In this document: in pieces, positions 42,913 through 56,100 of the stretch | Numbering within the stretch: position 1 is the stretch's first letter | Layout of the letters: every line of letters begins with the position of its first letter | From: Seminavis robusta | Taxonomy: Eukaryota > Bacillariophyta > Bacillariophyceae > Naviculales > Naviculaceae | Reading direction: 5' to 3' | NCBI GenBank assembly: GCA_903772945.1 | Contig: CAICTM010000038.1 | Location: forward strand, 95,124 to 159,123 | Length of the DNA: 64,000 nt | Made by a program: the position numbers and the translations under genes | Notes under the pieces: generated by a model | Databases searched by the model: none | What the model saw: only the letters and a program-made list of their open reading frames with translations | What the model was told of the DNA's origin: nothing

Positions 42913-45900
42913 GCTACCAGAAAAGACAAGAGAGAATGTTTATACTAGTAAGCAAACATGACAACAGGATTCAATAAAGACACCGCATTGATACTTGATA
43001 TACTTACATCTTGGTTGCTTGCGTTGATGTGAATTTTGTAAGGAAAAGTGTGGACGGTTCTAGTAGCTCTAGCTAGCTAGCAGGATACGATGGAAAAGAA
43101 AGGTGAAGGACGTTCTTGATTGCAAAAGATGTGGGGAAGACAAAATCGAACGGAATCTAATTGAGAGGGTGTAGCGGGAGCAAACACATAATTAAGAAGC
43201 ATCTGGTACTACCATGATTAAAACTGGGAACAGCTGGGTTACCAAGGAGAAGGTAAGGTACTTAACAGGGGAGAAAAGATATCGTTTTGTGTTTACAGAG
43301 AAAAGTCATTCCTTTGTACTATTGTTTGTCCTTTTAAGTCCTTTACACTTAAGTGGTCAAATGGGGGGTGAAGGTACGTCCGAACGTACAAGATACTAGA
43401 TACTGTACCGTTATAAAAATATTCGTAGATTGTTTGGTTGGATCCATGCAAAGGTTGGTACCGGTACCAGTACAGCTAGCTGTAACAGGTACAGTCGTAC
43501 GTGCGGATCCAACCGCACGTACAAAGCTTTGGATCCAACCACTGTAACGAGAGCTTTGAGGAGTTTGATGCTGAAGCAAGTAAGGCTTCTTCTTCAGTCA
43601 ATCCATCGTCCGGTCTTTGAACCTGGTATTCCTTTCATCGTGGTGGAAGGAGGTTTCCCTTTGCCACGATCAAGCGCTATTCCGCGAGCTAGCTAGCTAC
43701 TATGCGTTGAAAACTGGCTCTCTGCGTGGCGGGTCCACTCTGCCTTGGTGGGGTTGTGTGTGATTACGACCACGCGCAAGATCCGGTTGCGGGGGTACCT
43801 GGTACTTCTGCTCCATCTCACCCGACACGGAAGTTTTGTTTCCAGCCGTTGCTTGAATCAAGAGGGCGACTTCAGGTTGACTGCCTGCAAATGGCAGTGG
43901 CTGGAATGGTGGTGCACCATCTGGCTGGAGATGGTTGACAATGGGCGGCAATGCTGCCAGTGATTGAATGATAAAGTGCAACAGCCTTCTGGCCACTTGC
44001 TTGTAGCAGCGCGTAACGCGGCTCGTGTGTGGGACGACACTGTCTCCGAGTCGTCCAGGTGTCCAAGTTAGTCTAATTATAGAACTTAATCCCTCCGGGG
44101 ACTTTGTAATTCCTAAGTTAACGTCCAGGTTAGCGGTAGCATTTTAGTGGCACTTGAGATGGCTCGGTCAACTTTGGCAAAGCAAGGCAGTCAGTGCCGT
44201 GAGAGCTACTCTTTGTGATATCCGTGTGCTTCTACATCTTGGTGGGTGGATAGAGGAACCATTGCTTTGAATCAATCGAACAGGCAAGGATAGCTAGTTC
44301 AGTTGACAATTTAAATTCAAAAGCAAAACTTGCTCAGCCAGAACTCACTCTTCTTCAATCACTCTCGCCAAGCAAGCAAAGGAGTTCTTGGAACCAACCA
44401 GCCAGTCAAGCCGCCTCCACCCCTCAATTTCACCTCAATCCCCTCTTTCCTCCGCACCAGCTATAGCTACTGGTACGGTACCCGGTGTTGCGGCTGCAGC
44501 AAAGAAGCTCCACCCGCTAACTTGCTTTTGAGCTACAAGCTACCTGGTAGCTGGCTACCGCAACTCTCACTCCAAGCGCACTAAGCCATGATGACGTCAT
44601 GAAGGCTTTTTAAAATGGTTATTATTTGAACGTGGTACATGTACCGGTACGGTCCCGATAAGCCGATAAGTTGAGTGGAACCGGTACCAATAAGAGAGGC
44701 ATTACTGTGGGTTAGAGGGGACAACGGTATGGAGTATCCAAAGGAGCTCGATTTGAAGGACATGACAGTAATGTTACATGTACCAAGGAGCCAAGGTGAG
44801 GTTCCGAAAGTGGTACGGACTGTACACACGGAACTTTGACATGAAATTCTAGATTGACGTTACCGGGTATCACTACTACCTGGTACTTTGTAGACTACTG
44901 CACATGTATGTAGTCACCCTTCACTAGCTAGTGTACATGTACAGGGTCATTGGAGGCCATCGTCGGCCGCAGGAACCACCGTTGCCAGGGCAAGGGATGA
45001 GGAAAATGCGACAAAAACTCAAGGAACATATCGAGATTTTCTTCCAAGGACTGGACTAGTCACTACAGCCACACCCCAGGAACCAACCTGCGCCGCAACA
45101 TCAGGTGTTGCCATTTTGACGACTTGATCAGATGAAGTCGTAGTTATTCTCAGTCTCTCCAGCAGCAGCGTTAATACTATTAACCTGTGAATGCCTCATG
45201 AGTTCCTTGCCTTCAAGTTGGCCATTTGGCCACCACATGAGAGTGGAGGATGATTATTGATACCAGTAGTACCTGCTCGTTGATGGCCGACTGGAGGATT
45301 GAGGACTGGACTGGACTCGACTCGACTGTCACTCGGGCGAGCAACTGGCTACCGGTAGCAACACTCTGGCAACCGAAAACTGGCAAGCTGCAAAGCAATT
45401 TCCTTCCGTGGCCACATAGTTCGTGCGTACACGGTTCCACAGGTCTGTTTTGGGTCCAGAGTCTGGGGATTGCAGGTTTACTTTGTAGCATAGCCAGTTT
45501 ATCGTGGCCTGCTCTCGCATACTATGAATAAGTAGATGGCACGTGTGTTCATCTAAAAATCGCACCTGCTCATCATATTTTAGTTAGTTATGCTGCAGCC
45601 GGCAGCGTCAGAGTGATTCGATTCGATTCAATTCAATCGCTCAGCCCTTTTAGATGCGAGACCAAGTTTTTGTGAAGTTCTAGAATTCGACGACGTTCAT
45701 TTTTCAACAATCCCGACATTTGCTACCATCGCCAGGGATTAATATCGTGCGATCTGGTCCGCATCGAGCCTTCATTATTAAATCTTTATGCGTAGGGCGT
45801 TCCCGAGCAGTTGCCTCTTTTTGATTAGATCTCACTTGTTTTTGCGGTTCGACCTGGCAAAAAGCTCACTGTACAGACTTTTGGATAGTGCGTATTTTAG

Positions 45901-46615
45901 CCACTGAAAGCGATCTCATGTTGTAAGAAGGCCTGTATGAGAATGAGAAGTCGATTAAAAAGATACTGTATAGACTGTCCCAGCATGATTGTCATCCAGT
46001 GGTGCGTTCAATCGAGTTACAGTACGGCTGATCCTTAAGTTGGATTAATCTGTATGCCCTCTTTGAGGTTCCGCATTTTTTGAGAGCCGCAACGCTGGGC
46101 CAAGGTACACGCAACACGCATTGCATGTGCCTAGTGTAACTTCAAGATTAATGCTTTAATTAAGAAGCAGCAGGTTCGGAGGAAAAGATTTTCGTTCGCC
46201 AGGGCTTTAGTATGAGCTGACTGTACGGGTACGTTGTGGTGGCCTAGTAGTGGTGACTTTCTGTGGTTAAATGATACTAGGAGATATCAGATGCATAACA
46301 ACAGTTTTGTGGGCTGGGAACCCTATCGAATATCCTGCGAACGACATTTATGATTCTACAAAGTGGACTTTGATGCGAAGCAGGGTGCATTACAGTTTAC
46401 TGTTGCTGACAACGTCAAGAGTTGAGTGCAGTACTCAGAATCTGTAATATGGTTCGAGCCTTTTGTCTTTGTCTGGGAGGACCGGTTCTCACAATTCTTC
46501 TGGCTCACAATTCCAAACTCTCAACAAGGTAAACGGTAACAAACTATAAACCAGCAGGATCCACTACACTACCACTACAGCCCACCATTATTATTATTAC
46601 AGTATTCATACCACC
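42913..46615. other. Intergenic stretch of 3.7 kb
   Basis: Holds the presumed 5'-UTR intron of the 42.9-kb gene and one copy of the 38-bp interspersed repeat (44084-44121). No gene otherwise supported; short frames on both strands at 43.4-44.1 kb overlap and contradict. Confidence 0.45.
44084..44121 (+). repeat. Interspersed 38-bp repeat, copy A
   Basis: Identical over 38 bp to 51335-51372, beginning ACTTAATCCCTCCGGGG and ending TTCCTAAGTTAA. The string CGTCCAGGT occurs on both sides (44052-44060 and 44122-44130), possibly a short target duplication. Confidence 0.85.
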
Positions 46616-48053
46616 ATGAGCACCACCACGAGTTTTCCGCAGGCTTTCAGCTCGTTGATTCAACGGGAAGTGAAGGCGAAGATCAACCCCACCGCTAGCT
46701 TTCCTTGCATGCTGCACCAATGCTTGAGTGACATTGAAGAGCTTTGCAAGCGCGATCCTGCCATGCACAAGTTGAATGAGATTGTGTCCTGGCAAAAGCA
46801 AGGCGCTGCGTTTCGAGTTCATGACAAGAAGCGATTTGAAGACTTGATCATGCCAGTCTGGTTCATCCGGCTCAAGTACAGCAGCTTCATCCGTCAGCTG
46901 AGTCTCTTTGGCTTTAAGAAGATCCACAAGGACACCAAGGATGCTCAGAAAGGAGGTAAGCTTTTAAAAGTCAGCCTAAGTCAGCTTAAGACAGCCTAAG
47001 ACAGCCTAAGACAACCTAAGCAACTCTTCACTCACCCGTCTGTCTCCTCCTGCAGCCATGTACCACTCGCTCTTCCTTCAGGGACGTCCAGACCTTGCCC
47101 ATGGGATCCACAAGATGGGAAAGAACAAACCCCAATACCCTCAGCTCCAGCTGATGCAGCAGTTTCAGTTGCAGCAGCAGCGCCAGCAACAGCGCCAGCA
47201 ACAGCGCCAGCAGCAGCAGAAAGCATGTGCCACTCCCAAGCTGTGCCAGCCCTTGTGTCTCCCTCCTTGCCCTCAAGCTCTACCTGAGCAGAAGCAACAG
47301 GAAAAGTCTCTCAAGTTGGACAACAACAACAACAACTGCCTTTCCAACAGCCTCAGCTTTCTACAGAGAGCCGTCCCAGCTGCGCGGCAGCAAATGCATC
47401 ACTTGCAGGGCAACGCCCGTTTTGTGCTGCAGGGAAGTGCCACCAGCAATACCGGTACCCGCGGTGTCAATGGACTGGTCAACCTTCTCTCCGAGAACAT
47501 CTTTGCCACATTCAAGAGCGTTGAAGACGACCTAGAAGAGATGCCAGAGATTGATACTTCCAACCTAGTCATGCATCAGCATACCCAAGCTGATGCTGAT
47601 GCTGATGCTGATGCTGATGATAACATCCACGCCAACTGCGACAGTGCAACCAACGGCAATCCCCTCGTCAGTTTGGTCCTTCAAAACATGGACCTCAGCT
47701 TCCCGCTACCAGGAGCCAACGACTGTCACTCGGACCAAACAGCCCAACAAGACGACCACGAGTTGCTTCTCTTATCAGATCTTTTGGAGCCGACGCCCCT
47801 CCCCCCTCTAGCCTCCTCTTCTTCCGCGGCTTCTAGTAATAACCACCACCAACACAACGCATCCTATTCTGCAGTCATGGATCAGCTCTTGGAGGCACAA
47901 GGCGTTACCTGTACATTTGATGCACACAAGAATCAAGGAACCACCACCAAGACACAGCAGACACAAGGATGGAACAACACTATCGCATCAGACATGGACC
48001 AGCTGCTGGCGTTTGCGCCGCTCGAGATGGATACCGGTAGTGCGGGCTGGTAG
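46616..48053 (+). CDS. HSF-type transcription factor with polyglutamine region
   Basis: Exons 46616-46955 and 47056-48053 join at a phase-1 GT-AG intron (100 bp) to 445 residues. The start is ATG 46616 after CCACC. The HSF DNA-binding domain covers about 26-135: FPCMLHQCL, the SWQKQGAAFRVHD turn (58-70), the recognition helix FIRQLSLFGFKK (91-102), and after the intron GAMYHSLFLQGRPDL. The intron falls in the wing, as in many HSFs. Residues 145-165 are an Arg-Gln-Gln-Gln repeat; a short (Ala-Asp)n run lies near 293-302. The rest is Gln/Asn/His/Ser-rich with DLLEP-like acidic-hydrophobic patches that could activate transcription. No clear coiled-coil trimerisation zipper is visible. HSF expansion is typical of diatoms. 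Confidence 0.9.
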
Positions 48054-51000
48054 GAAGCCAACCTGATAGATAACCTGCCTACTCGCCTACTCGCCTACTC
48101 GCTCATCACGAAAGTGTTGCTACATACTATATTTTTAAACATGCATTATTCTTATTTTAATTTTAAAAACTACAAGCTTCATCTATATTTCATTGCTTCT
48201 TTCTGCTCAATCCTGGTTGCTGGGCCCATTGGCTGAGCAGGTCTGTAGCTGAGCTGACGCCTTCCTAGTGCATGCTAGCTACGGTAGCCAGCTGTGTACC
48301 AAGAGCTAGTCTACAACGGGGTATCAGGGAATTCCTCCAAGAAACGGCCAACTGATGGAGAAGATCCTGCTGCCAGTGGCTTGCTGGGAGATGGAACTGC
48401 TGATGAGCCGGTGATACATGGCGTGTTGGAGTTTGGTCTTGATCAGCTTCTTGATCTGTCGTCGCTGGTACTGTGCTGCGACTGACGAACCCTTCCGCAA
48501 TGGTCAGGCACCCACCAGGACTAATGATTCCATGATGGCCACAGCTTTCTGGTTCCACCATCAATTCCCCGTCAGACCAGCTGGTCAGTCGCCACCGCAT
48601 GTGCTGGTGCTGTCAGCTATCGTACAAACAATAGAACAATAGTCCCGGTGTTGGAAGGTATCAAAGGAGAATCGAATCTGACAGCCAGTCGTTGTGGGGT
48701 GCTCTTCTTTATTAAACTGGCGTAAAGCGTAAAGGGCAATTAATTTCAAATTTATTTTTGGCAAGATTGCCGTAAAAAACTCAGTGCTCCGCATCACTTT
48801 GTCGGTAAGCCATGTGTGCCGAACACGAATGTTCCAGCATAAACAGAACAGGCAAGACAACAATGTCATGCTCTGAAAAGACATAGAAGCTCTATTGAAG
48901 CAGCAATTGAAGACAAGAAGCTTCCTTTCTCATGAAGAAGTCATTGAAGATGCTTGTACTAGTAATGGAATTTCTATTAAGTAATTTTCGGTTTTAGAAG
49001 TACTCGAGTAGTATATGTTATTGTAAAATACATATTATACTCCAGCATTATTGAGTATTAGAGTACTGGTACTGTACTCCAGCATTGAGTTCTAGTACTA
49101 TTTAATACTGTACTCGAGTACTTGAGGTAGGAAGCAACTAGAACATGTCTTCGTCCCGGTACAGTACGCGCGCATTTACAGTAGTTAACATGTGGCTGAC
49201 GCTTGCTATAATATCAAGACATGTCGGTTGCTACAATATTCGTCGCTCTGCAGGCTCCACTCGACTGTCACTCTTGAACTGATTGAATCGAATCGAATCG
49301 ATTAGATTCGAATGATGAAAGAACGATTGAATGTTGATTCGATTGTATCATTCGATCATTCGCTTATTCGAATGCATCGATCGTGCATGGCAGAACCTCT
49401 CCTGTACGGTGCGGTACGTATTGGCGATAGCTCTCCAATGCTTCGTGCCACCACTGCATTTGACCCCTTGACCCTCATGGATTCCATTTCTTGCCTGCAA
49501 GGGCTTTAGCTAAAGTAAGAAGAGGTTCAGTGATGGGGTTCTTGATGCACTTTACCACGTCCCTTCTCACCTTGCACCTCTGGAAAAGTTCACCAACTCT
49601 CCCCATGCAATCACTTGTGAGACCACTGGTCTCCTGGACCACCAGGGTTTCCCCAATCAGCATCCCACTGATGCGGGCCTCCTTCCTTGTTGTCAACGTG
49701 ACAATCACCAGCTCACCTGCCCCCCCCCCCCTGGACCTAGATCTGCTACCTCAACCACCATTCCCAAGATCCACCTCCAGGCCATCAGACACAAGCTAAC
49801 TTTACCAAGTCCATCGTGACACCCCCTACCTATTTCCAGGCTCTGCTCTACATTCACTGTTGATCCCTTCCTTGGTATTGGCAACTTTGTCCACTCTTTC
49901 CTCCATGGCACCAAGACCCTTCCATTTGAACAGCCCACTCAACAAAGGATCGACAACCTTCCTTCACAAGCCTTCAAACTTACACCATGCTTCAATCTGT
50001 ACCAATAGCCCTGCACATACATTTCTGAACCTTATCGCAGATTGAGTTTGGGGCTTGCAAGTGCTTTTGTCGCCTGTGACTGAGTGAAGCTTGTGCCAAT
50101 GCATGAGTCGAGTCTGCTCTGTGCGTTCATTATTCATGCATTGAGTTGCTGGTTTCGCCACCATCTGTTTTGATCTTGTTTGAATTGACGGGAGCGAATG
50201 CTGCCTTTCTTTGAGGCAGCCTTGTCATCCTAGTGCAGCTCGGGCTTGATTGAGCAACCCAGAAGGTTTCAACTGCTTCAATTCATATCTGGATCCTGAC
50301 ATCCAAGTTTCACCCTGAGTCCAGAGAGGAATTACGTATATTCCGTTCGTCTACATGCAACGCAGTTTCCTCGGTGAACGATCGATCAGAACTTCTGGGA
50401 CGTGCTTTTGGGTGCTTGGCCGTTTGTGGTGAAGCTGTGTCCGCTTCCCAAGTAGCCTCTGGCAAGCTGTTAGGGCGCGGCAACGAGGACTCTGTTCGGC
50501 TGGATGAGCCAGCACCCAGGCATCCAGTGTGGGGCACCCGCAAGACCTCGCACCTTTCTTCTTCCTTGCATGCTAGTCTACTGATGATGTGAGCCCGGCA
50601 TGCACCCCTCTGCCTGAGAAACACTTGACATTTCCTCCAAGCTGGAATAGTGCTACTGCCTTTCATCGTAGACCCGTTCGTTGGCCTTGTTTTTTTTTGG
50701 CAACATTGCTATGGACCATACTCCCTCGTTTTCCCAGACACAAGCAAGCATGGCTTGGCCCTACTTCCAAATGCCAAACTCACGCCGATCTTCCAACAAG
50801 CAAGCAATGGTGGCTGCAATACTGGTACCGGTACGGCGGAGGCAAAAACTACATAATCTTTATAATGGATATGGCCCCAATGGACGGATCATCACTGTGT
50901 CGCAGCCGAAGCTTTGGGGAACCGCACCCGGCCGAAGCGGGGATTGGTTTCACAGGAGACCACCACTGGTGCCCTCACCAGCACCACGCTCCCTAAGGGA

Positions 51001-51210
51001 GATGGTGTATTTAAAGCTACATGTCCGTATAAATGGCATATCTCGCGTGGATTTGCCTGACATAGATTCCTAACTGGTTTGTGGGTTTGGCCAAATGGAT
51101 TCAGGGAGAGTTACTGGGTGTTTTTGGTGGAGGAGGAGGAGGAAGGACGGAAGAAGGACGCAGGAGGAAATTGGAAAGGTGGGAGGTGGATCGAGGTCCC
51201 GCGTCGTTTA

Positions 51211-51459
51211 TTACCCAGCCTCAAGTTGTGTGGCGTAACTCTCTTCAAGGACTGGTTCTGATGTGTTGATCCATTGCCGGATTGATGCTGTTGGCCATTG
51301 TGAGCGTGTGTTGATTGGGGTTTGGACGAGCCATACTTAATCCCTCCGGGGACTTTGTAATTCCTAAGTTAATCCTTGGACGAGCCATACTTGTTCTGGT
51401 CTGAGGTTTCCGGTGTATTTGTCGTATAACAGCTGGAGTTCGCGGATGGCCTGTTGCAT
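51211..51459 (-). pseudogene. Reading frame interrupted by a 54-bp repeat insertion
   Basis: From ATG 51459 the frame reads a helical, protein-like stretch (MQQAIRELQLLYDK, NLRPEQVWLVQ), then meets an in-frame TAG within the repeat insertion. Beyond the inserted 54 bp (18 codons) the same frame continues with coherent sequence (SQWPTASIRQWINTSEPV) to a TAA at 51213-51211. The frame is open upstream to about 51550. I do not recognise the protein. It may be the 3' end of an older gene; the Myb-like gene on the same strand ends at 51873. Confidence 0.35.
51335..51372 (+). repeat. Interspersed 38-bp repeat, copy B
   Basis: Identical to 44084-44121. Here it lies between two perfect 17-bp direct copies of TTGGACGAGCCATACTT, at 51322-51338 and 51376-51392, so the net insertion is 54 bp. 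The ends ACTTA and TAAGT are complementary. Confidence 0.85.
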
Positions 51460-51872
51460 GGTTGGCTGCTTGTGCCTTGGTAGTACGGTACCGAGGCAGC
51501 AAAAGGAGCAATCGAGCCAGCTGCAGCTGTCGTATTCACGATACCACTACATGCACGGTGGCTAGCAATCGTGAGTGCATCGCATCGATATTGTAGATTT
51601 AAGTTATGCAGTAGACAAAAGATACACCGGCGGTGCCAAATGAAAGTGAAGCAAAGCACAGCTAAAGAATAGTACATCCCCACTCCTGAACCCATTCATA
51701 TCCATGTGCATGATCCTCCCAAAAGCAGTCGCCAAGAAAGTTGTCTGTATGGAAAGCAAGAATTCTTTGTGAAAGAAAAACACTCTCAGCATCATGAGAG
51801 TGAGTGCCAAAAAGTTGCACTCCTGGAATTCAATCCTAACATAGCTCGCTATTAATAGTACCTGGTAGCTCG

Positions 51873-53170
51873 CTAGTTGGCCGTGGGAGCCGACGTCGTG
51901 TTGTAGGCAAGTCGCAAGGCAAAGAGTCTCGCTACGGATGGGCTCGTAGCGCTAGCGGCAACTTCGGCATCAAGGAGGGCATCTTCATTGTTGCTTGCTG
52001 CTCCTGCAACTGTTTGTTGTGACGACGACGGATTCGACAAGGAGGTGATGCAGGTTTGACGCTGAGCCTCTTCCAAGATGGCAGCCACGGATGAAAGGCG
52101 CTCGAGCCTAGTACCATTGGTTGCACCTTCATGATTGTTGGTGATGCAGGGCAGTCCATTATTGTTGGCCATGGCAGCCGGTGGGTCAGGTCCTGCGAGC
52201 GACATGAATCCAGTGGAAGGGTCTCTGTACTTTTGGAGTGTGGAGATCATGGAAGCTCGGATGCGTTCCGACTTGTCGCTGTTCGCTTGTGCCAGAGCAG
52301 AACGTCGGAAGAGCAGTGAGGAGGAAGGATCCATAACGTTGTTGGAAAGACCTTGAATAGAACATCCTAGAATGTCAACCGTGGTAGCACCGACAGCAAT
52401 GCGTCCCACAGGCAAGCTGAGAGCGGCCAAGGAAGGAGAAGCTGCAACTCCGGCAGCCCCCGCAGGACTCGGATTAGGCGCAGCAATGTGGCCAAGATGT
52501 ATGGGTGCGGGATTAGTAAGGATCATGCTTGCGGCTGTCCTGGCTCTCTTGGCAGCGGGTTGCAAGTAAGCACTGAGCGCGGCTGTGACAGCATCCGAGT
52601 GAAAGACGGGCGGGTTCGGGGTGACACTAGGAACGGTCCTCTTTCGGGAATTCTCGACGAGCTTGAGAGTCTCCCTGCTTTCTCGGAACTTTTGTTCCAG
52701 TACTTGCATCTTTTCGTTGCACTTTTTCAGGTCTTGTGGTGTCATGGTTCTGCGGCGGTCAATGTACTGAAGCTTGCCATTGTATCCCGTGCGCTCGTAC
52801 TTTTTGCTGATGCGTTTGGCGTTGCATCCCAGCTGATCCGCCAAGAAACAGCGCAAGCTCTTGCCTTCAGGGACTGCCAGTGAACCAGCACGAAACTCCT
52901 CGCACAGAAAAGACACGTAAGTCTCTTCCTCTAGCGTCCATTTGCCAGAGTACAGCGAGCTTGAGGGTGCCGCGCCTTGATTGTTGGACAAGTTCGGAGC
53001 ATTCTGATGCATCGAGGGAGGAGCTAAAGGATAGAGGGCAGGGCCCGGGTCATGGTAAGTCATAGTATACATAAAAACAGGAACAAGTGCATGTTCTTGC
53101 ACTCACCAGGAAAGATGGGTCGTTGCTGATGGCGCATCAGACTCTCAAGGGCAGCATTGTGGTGGAACAT
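51873..53170 (-). CDS. Myb/SANT-like DNA-binding protein, two exons
   Basis: Exons 53170-53107 and 53023-51873 join at a phase-1 intron (83 bp; GTGAGT donor, TTTAG acceptor) to 404 residues starting Met-Phe-His-His. Residues 48-115 hold a domain I associate with diatom proteins: SGKWTLEEETYVSFLCEEF, then LRCFLADQLGCNAKRISKKY and a GYNGKLQYIDRR end. The Trp-Thr-x-Glu-Glu opening is Myb/SANT-like. A charged helix (115-147) could form a coiled coil. A basic patch near AAKRARTA (about 180) may be a nuclear signal. The C-terminal half is Ala/Ser/Pro-rich. Expected role: sequence-specific DNA binding in the nucleus. Without exon 1 the frame has no ATG at a sensible place. Confidence 0.75.
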
Positions 53171-56100
53171 GGTGTATACGGGTGGTGCTAGCTAGCTACC
53201 GGTAGTGGTATGGTTGCTTTAGTTGCTTTTGCTTTTTGCTACCTGGTCAGTTGTGCCGATGGTTTTGCGAAATCGCTGGTAAAAGAGTTTGATGGCTGCG
53301 ATGCCTTGACCGTGCTAAAACCTTTTTGTGAGAAAAAAATTATTGAAGCAAGGAAAACAAAAACACTTGGAATGTCCACCAATTCTAGGCACCAATTCAC
53401 CTCCCGAGCATGGTGAACGCGTACAAACATACGAGGTTTCTACCAGGGTTCCTTTCTTTGGCCATTCTGCAATGCAACGTACCGGTACTCCACATAAGAT
53501 TTCTACATGGGTTCCTTTCTTTCAGTACCGTACTCTGGCAAAATCTGCAACGTGTCTGCTTAGCTCTGCCTACACCGTCCAAACCGTCCAAACAAACCGC
53601 CACCGGTACCAGATTTCTTCCCAGCTTCCTTTGTTTTCGCACCTTACAAAACTTTGGCCTCGAATAATAAGAAAACAAACGAAAATAGGATGCAACAGAG
53701 GACGCTCTAATACTCCGGAGTAGTCTTAGTCTCAGTACGCTGTAGTCTTCAACAACTGATACCTGATTTATATCTTTTGAATTCGGAGAATATCTCCAGA
53801 ATAGAAACTGAAAGAAAAAAGGATACTTGCATGAGAAGCCATGCAGTCGCCAACCACTGGTCAACTTCCCCCACAACAATCCCTTCATCCCTTCCATTAT
53901 CCAAGGGAGGAGCTGTGGATGTAAACAAAATCAGTCAAAATCAAACAAGACCAAGCTCTCAAGACCACCCACATGTATGAATATGTTGCATGCTTCTCCA
54001 CCACCAAATAGAGGGCAGCTGTGGGCAGTAAAGATCGTTGACAGCAGGCCATTCGACAATCACTCTCCATCAAGTCCAGTGACAATCGGAGAGCTCGGAG
54101 AGCTAGCGGACAAGTTCCGTGCGAGGTTTCTGTTCTGCACCACTCTATTGTGATCCAGTCCAAGGCTCTTGCTTTGACGAAGAACCACATACATGCGTCC
54201 TCCTAACTAAGATCTCCACAGACACTTTACTGACCACTGAACAGGGCTCGGGTACTAGTAGCTGCTGGGAGATGGGAAAATGGCGGTTTTCGTGGCCATT
54301 GGTTATGTGTTGCCATTGAAGGTCTTGGTTGGTCAAAGGTAGTCAACTTTACCACGCACTGAGCAAACAATGGTGAATGGTACCCTGTGTTTTTCCATGA
54401 GATTCAAGTACACGCTTACAAGCTCTAGAGCTCGGTACGGAACCTTCTGAGTTTTCAGGTTGGGTTTTGGTGATAAACTGTCACTTTTCAGCGATCACGA
54501 GTGACCATGGTGTGGACCATGGTTGACCATGAACACCACAAACACGAGACCATGAGTTCAAGAGCCAACACGAATGCAACTCTTCCTCTACTAGCAAGTA
54601 GGTACCGGGTACCAGCTAGCTAGTATGATTCGTCGTGTACCGCCGTAGCGTCATGGTTTGGCCAACTTCATGGTACTAGTCTATTTGGCTTTCTGAGGCT
54701 TTGTGCGGTGTTGTAGTACCGGTACATCGTAGTGTCTGCTTTGTGTGGACCGTGGCACTTTTCCCCCATTTACCCGCTCAAGAACATGAACCAGCACGGC
54801 ACTGGTACGGGTACTTCCAGGTGGGAAAAGAACATCGAATAGCCGTCGAATGGGCCTGCAAAGAAAACAGAATAGTTCTGCAGAGTGAAATGATTGTCTA
54901 CACATTGCATTGAAGCTTGAAGCAACGAACCGATTAATTATTAAGCTTTTCCCCACTACGAGTAGAGTTCGGGTACTACTAGCTAGAGCTCTACTATGAT
55001 AGTCTAGAGATACCATTCGAACGGATCCTATGAGAATGGTTCCAGGTTTGGAGCTGGAATTCTTACAGCATGGAATTCTATTATCACAAGAGATTCCGAA
55101 CGACAAACAAAGATAGAGGGCTGAAGGATACCAGGTACTCGAGTACAAAGGAACAGCTACCGGGTCGGGCTTCAGGGCTCGGTCGATTGGGATGGAAGCA
55201 GCTGAAGGAAAGCAACGGCAATGAAGAGCAGCTAAAAAGAACAGCCCAAGCAAGCCCTCGTTTCTTGGCTGGTGGTTCTTGGTGTTGGTTGCCGTGGCGG
55301 CTATAGTGTCTCCAAGTTAGTTTAGTTATTAGTTCCGTTTGCCCCACCGGCCAGAACTAACTGTAGAGCGATCCCTTTCAGCTTCACAAACATTGGCAGT
55401 ACGGTGGATTGTGTTACCTTATTAAAGACTGCACCGGCTTGACAAAAAAACATCTACAGTTGATCCACTGCAATCAAGACCGGCTGCTCTTGCCTGACGG
55501 AGAAGAACTTGGTCTTGCAAACAAAGATAGGCACAGATACCGGTACGGCAGAGAACGGGTATATCAGGAGAACGGGCGGGCAGAAATGTAGGGATCGCTC
55601 TGTATTCTGTATCCGAGGGAAGGGCGTTCTGGACCATTGCAGCAAAAGAGTAGTGGAGGTGTGGAGGAGAGGGGTGAAAGTTAGTAATGATATTTCGCAA
55701 GGCAGTTTCACGGCCTCACTACTAGTATTGACTGTCACTGCCTCCTCGACCCATCCTGCGCTTAATGGAATTGAGATTGAATGCATCGCTCGAATAGCCT
55801 CCTGTACCGTAGACAGCAAGAAAAAGGGAGACTGGTTGCCTGCATTTGGGATATTTCAACGGGGCTAAAACAAGGTACTAGCTAGTATCCATAAGTGATT
55901 TCCTTGTGCGGCAGCTAAAGCTTGGTTCTTCTTTCCATGTTTCCATTTTTCTGGGTTTGCTTTGGTTGCTTTGGTTGCGGTGACCCCACAAGCTCCAAGC
56001 CATAAGATGTAACTGGGATTGGGTTAGAATCTGGTGGGGGTTGCCTGTCTGCTGGAGTCTTGGTTCATGTAGCGCTGCTAGCTAGTGAATAAAGCATGGC

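Larger units (their letters stand above)
48054..51872. other. Intergenic stretch of 3.8 kb
   Basis: Contains a palindrome-rich patch of GAGTAC/GTACTC words at about 49000-49130, TCGAAT words at 49270-49390, a run of eleven C near 49720, and the repeat-broken frame at 51.2-51.5 kb. Short frames at 49.5-50.7 kb on both strands give no clear family. Confidence 0.45.

Noticed and set aside
51322-51392. The 54-bp insertion as a spliceable intron
   Set aside because: Every 54-nt excision that restores the frame would lack a GT start paired with an AG end, so a canonical intron is excluded.
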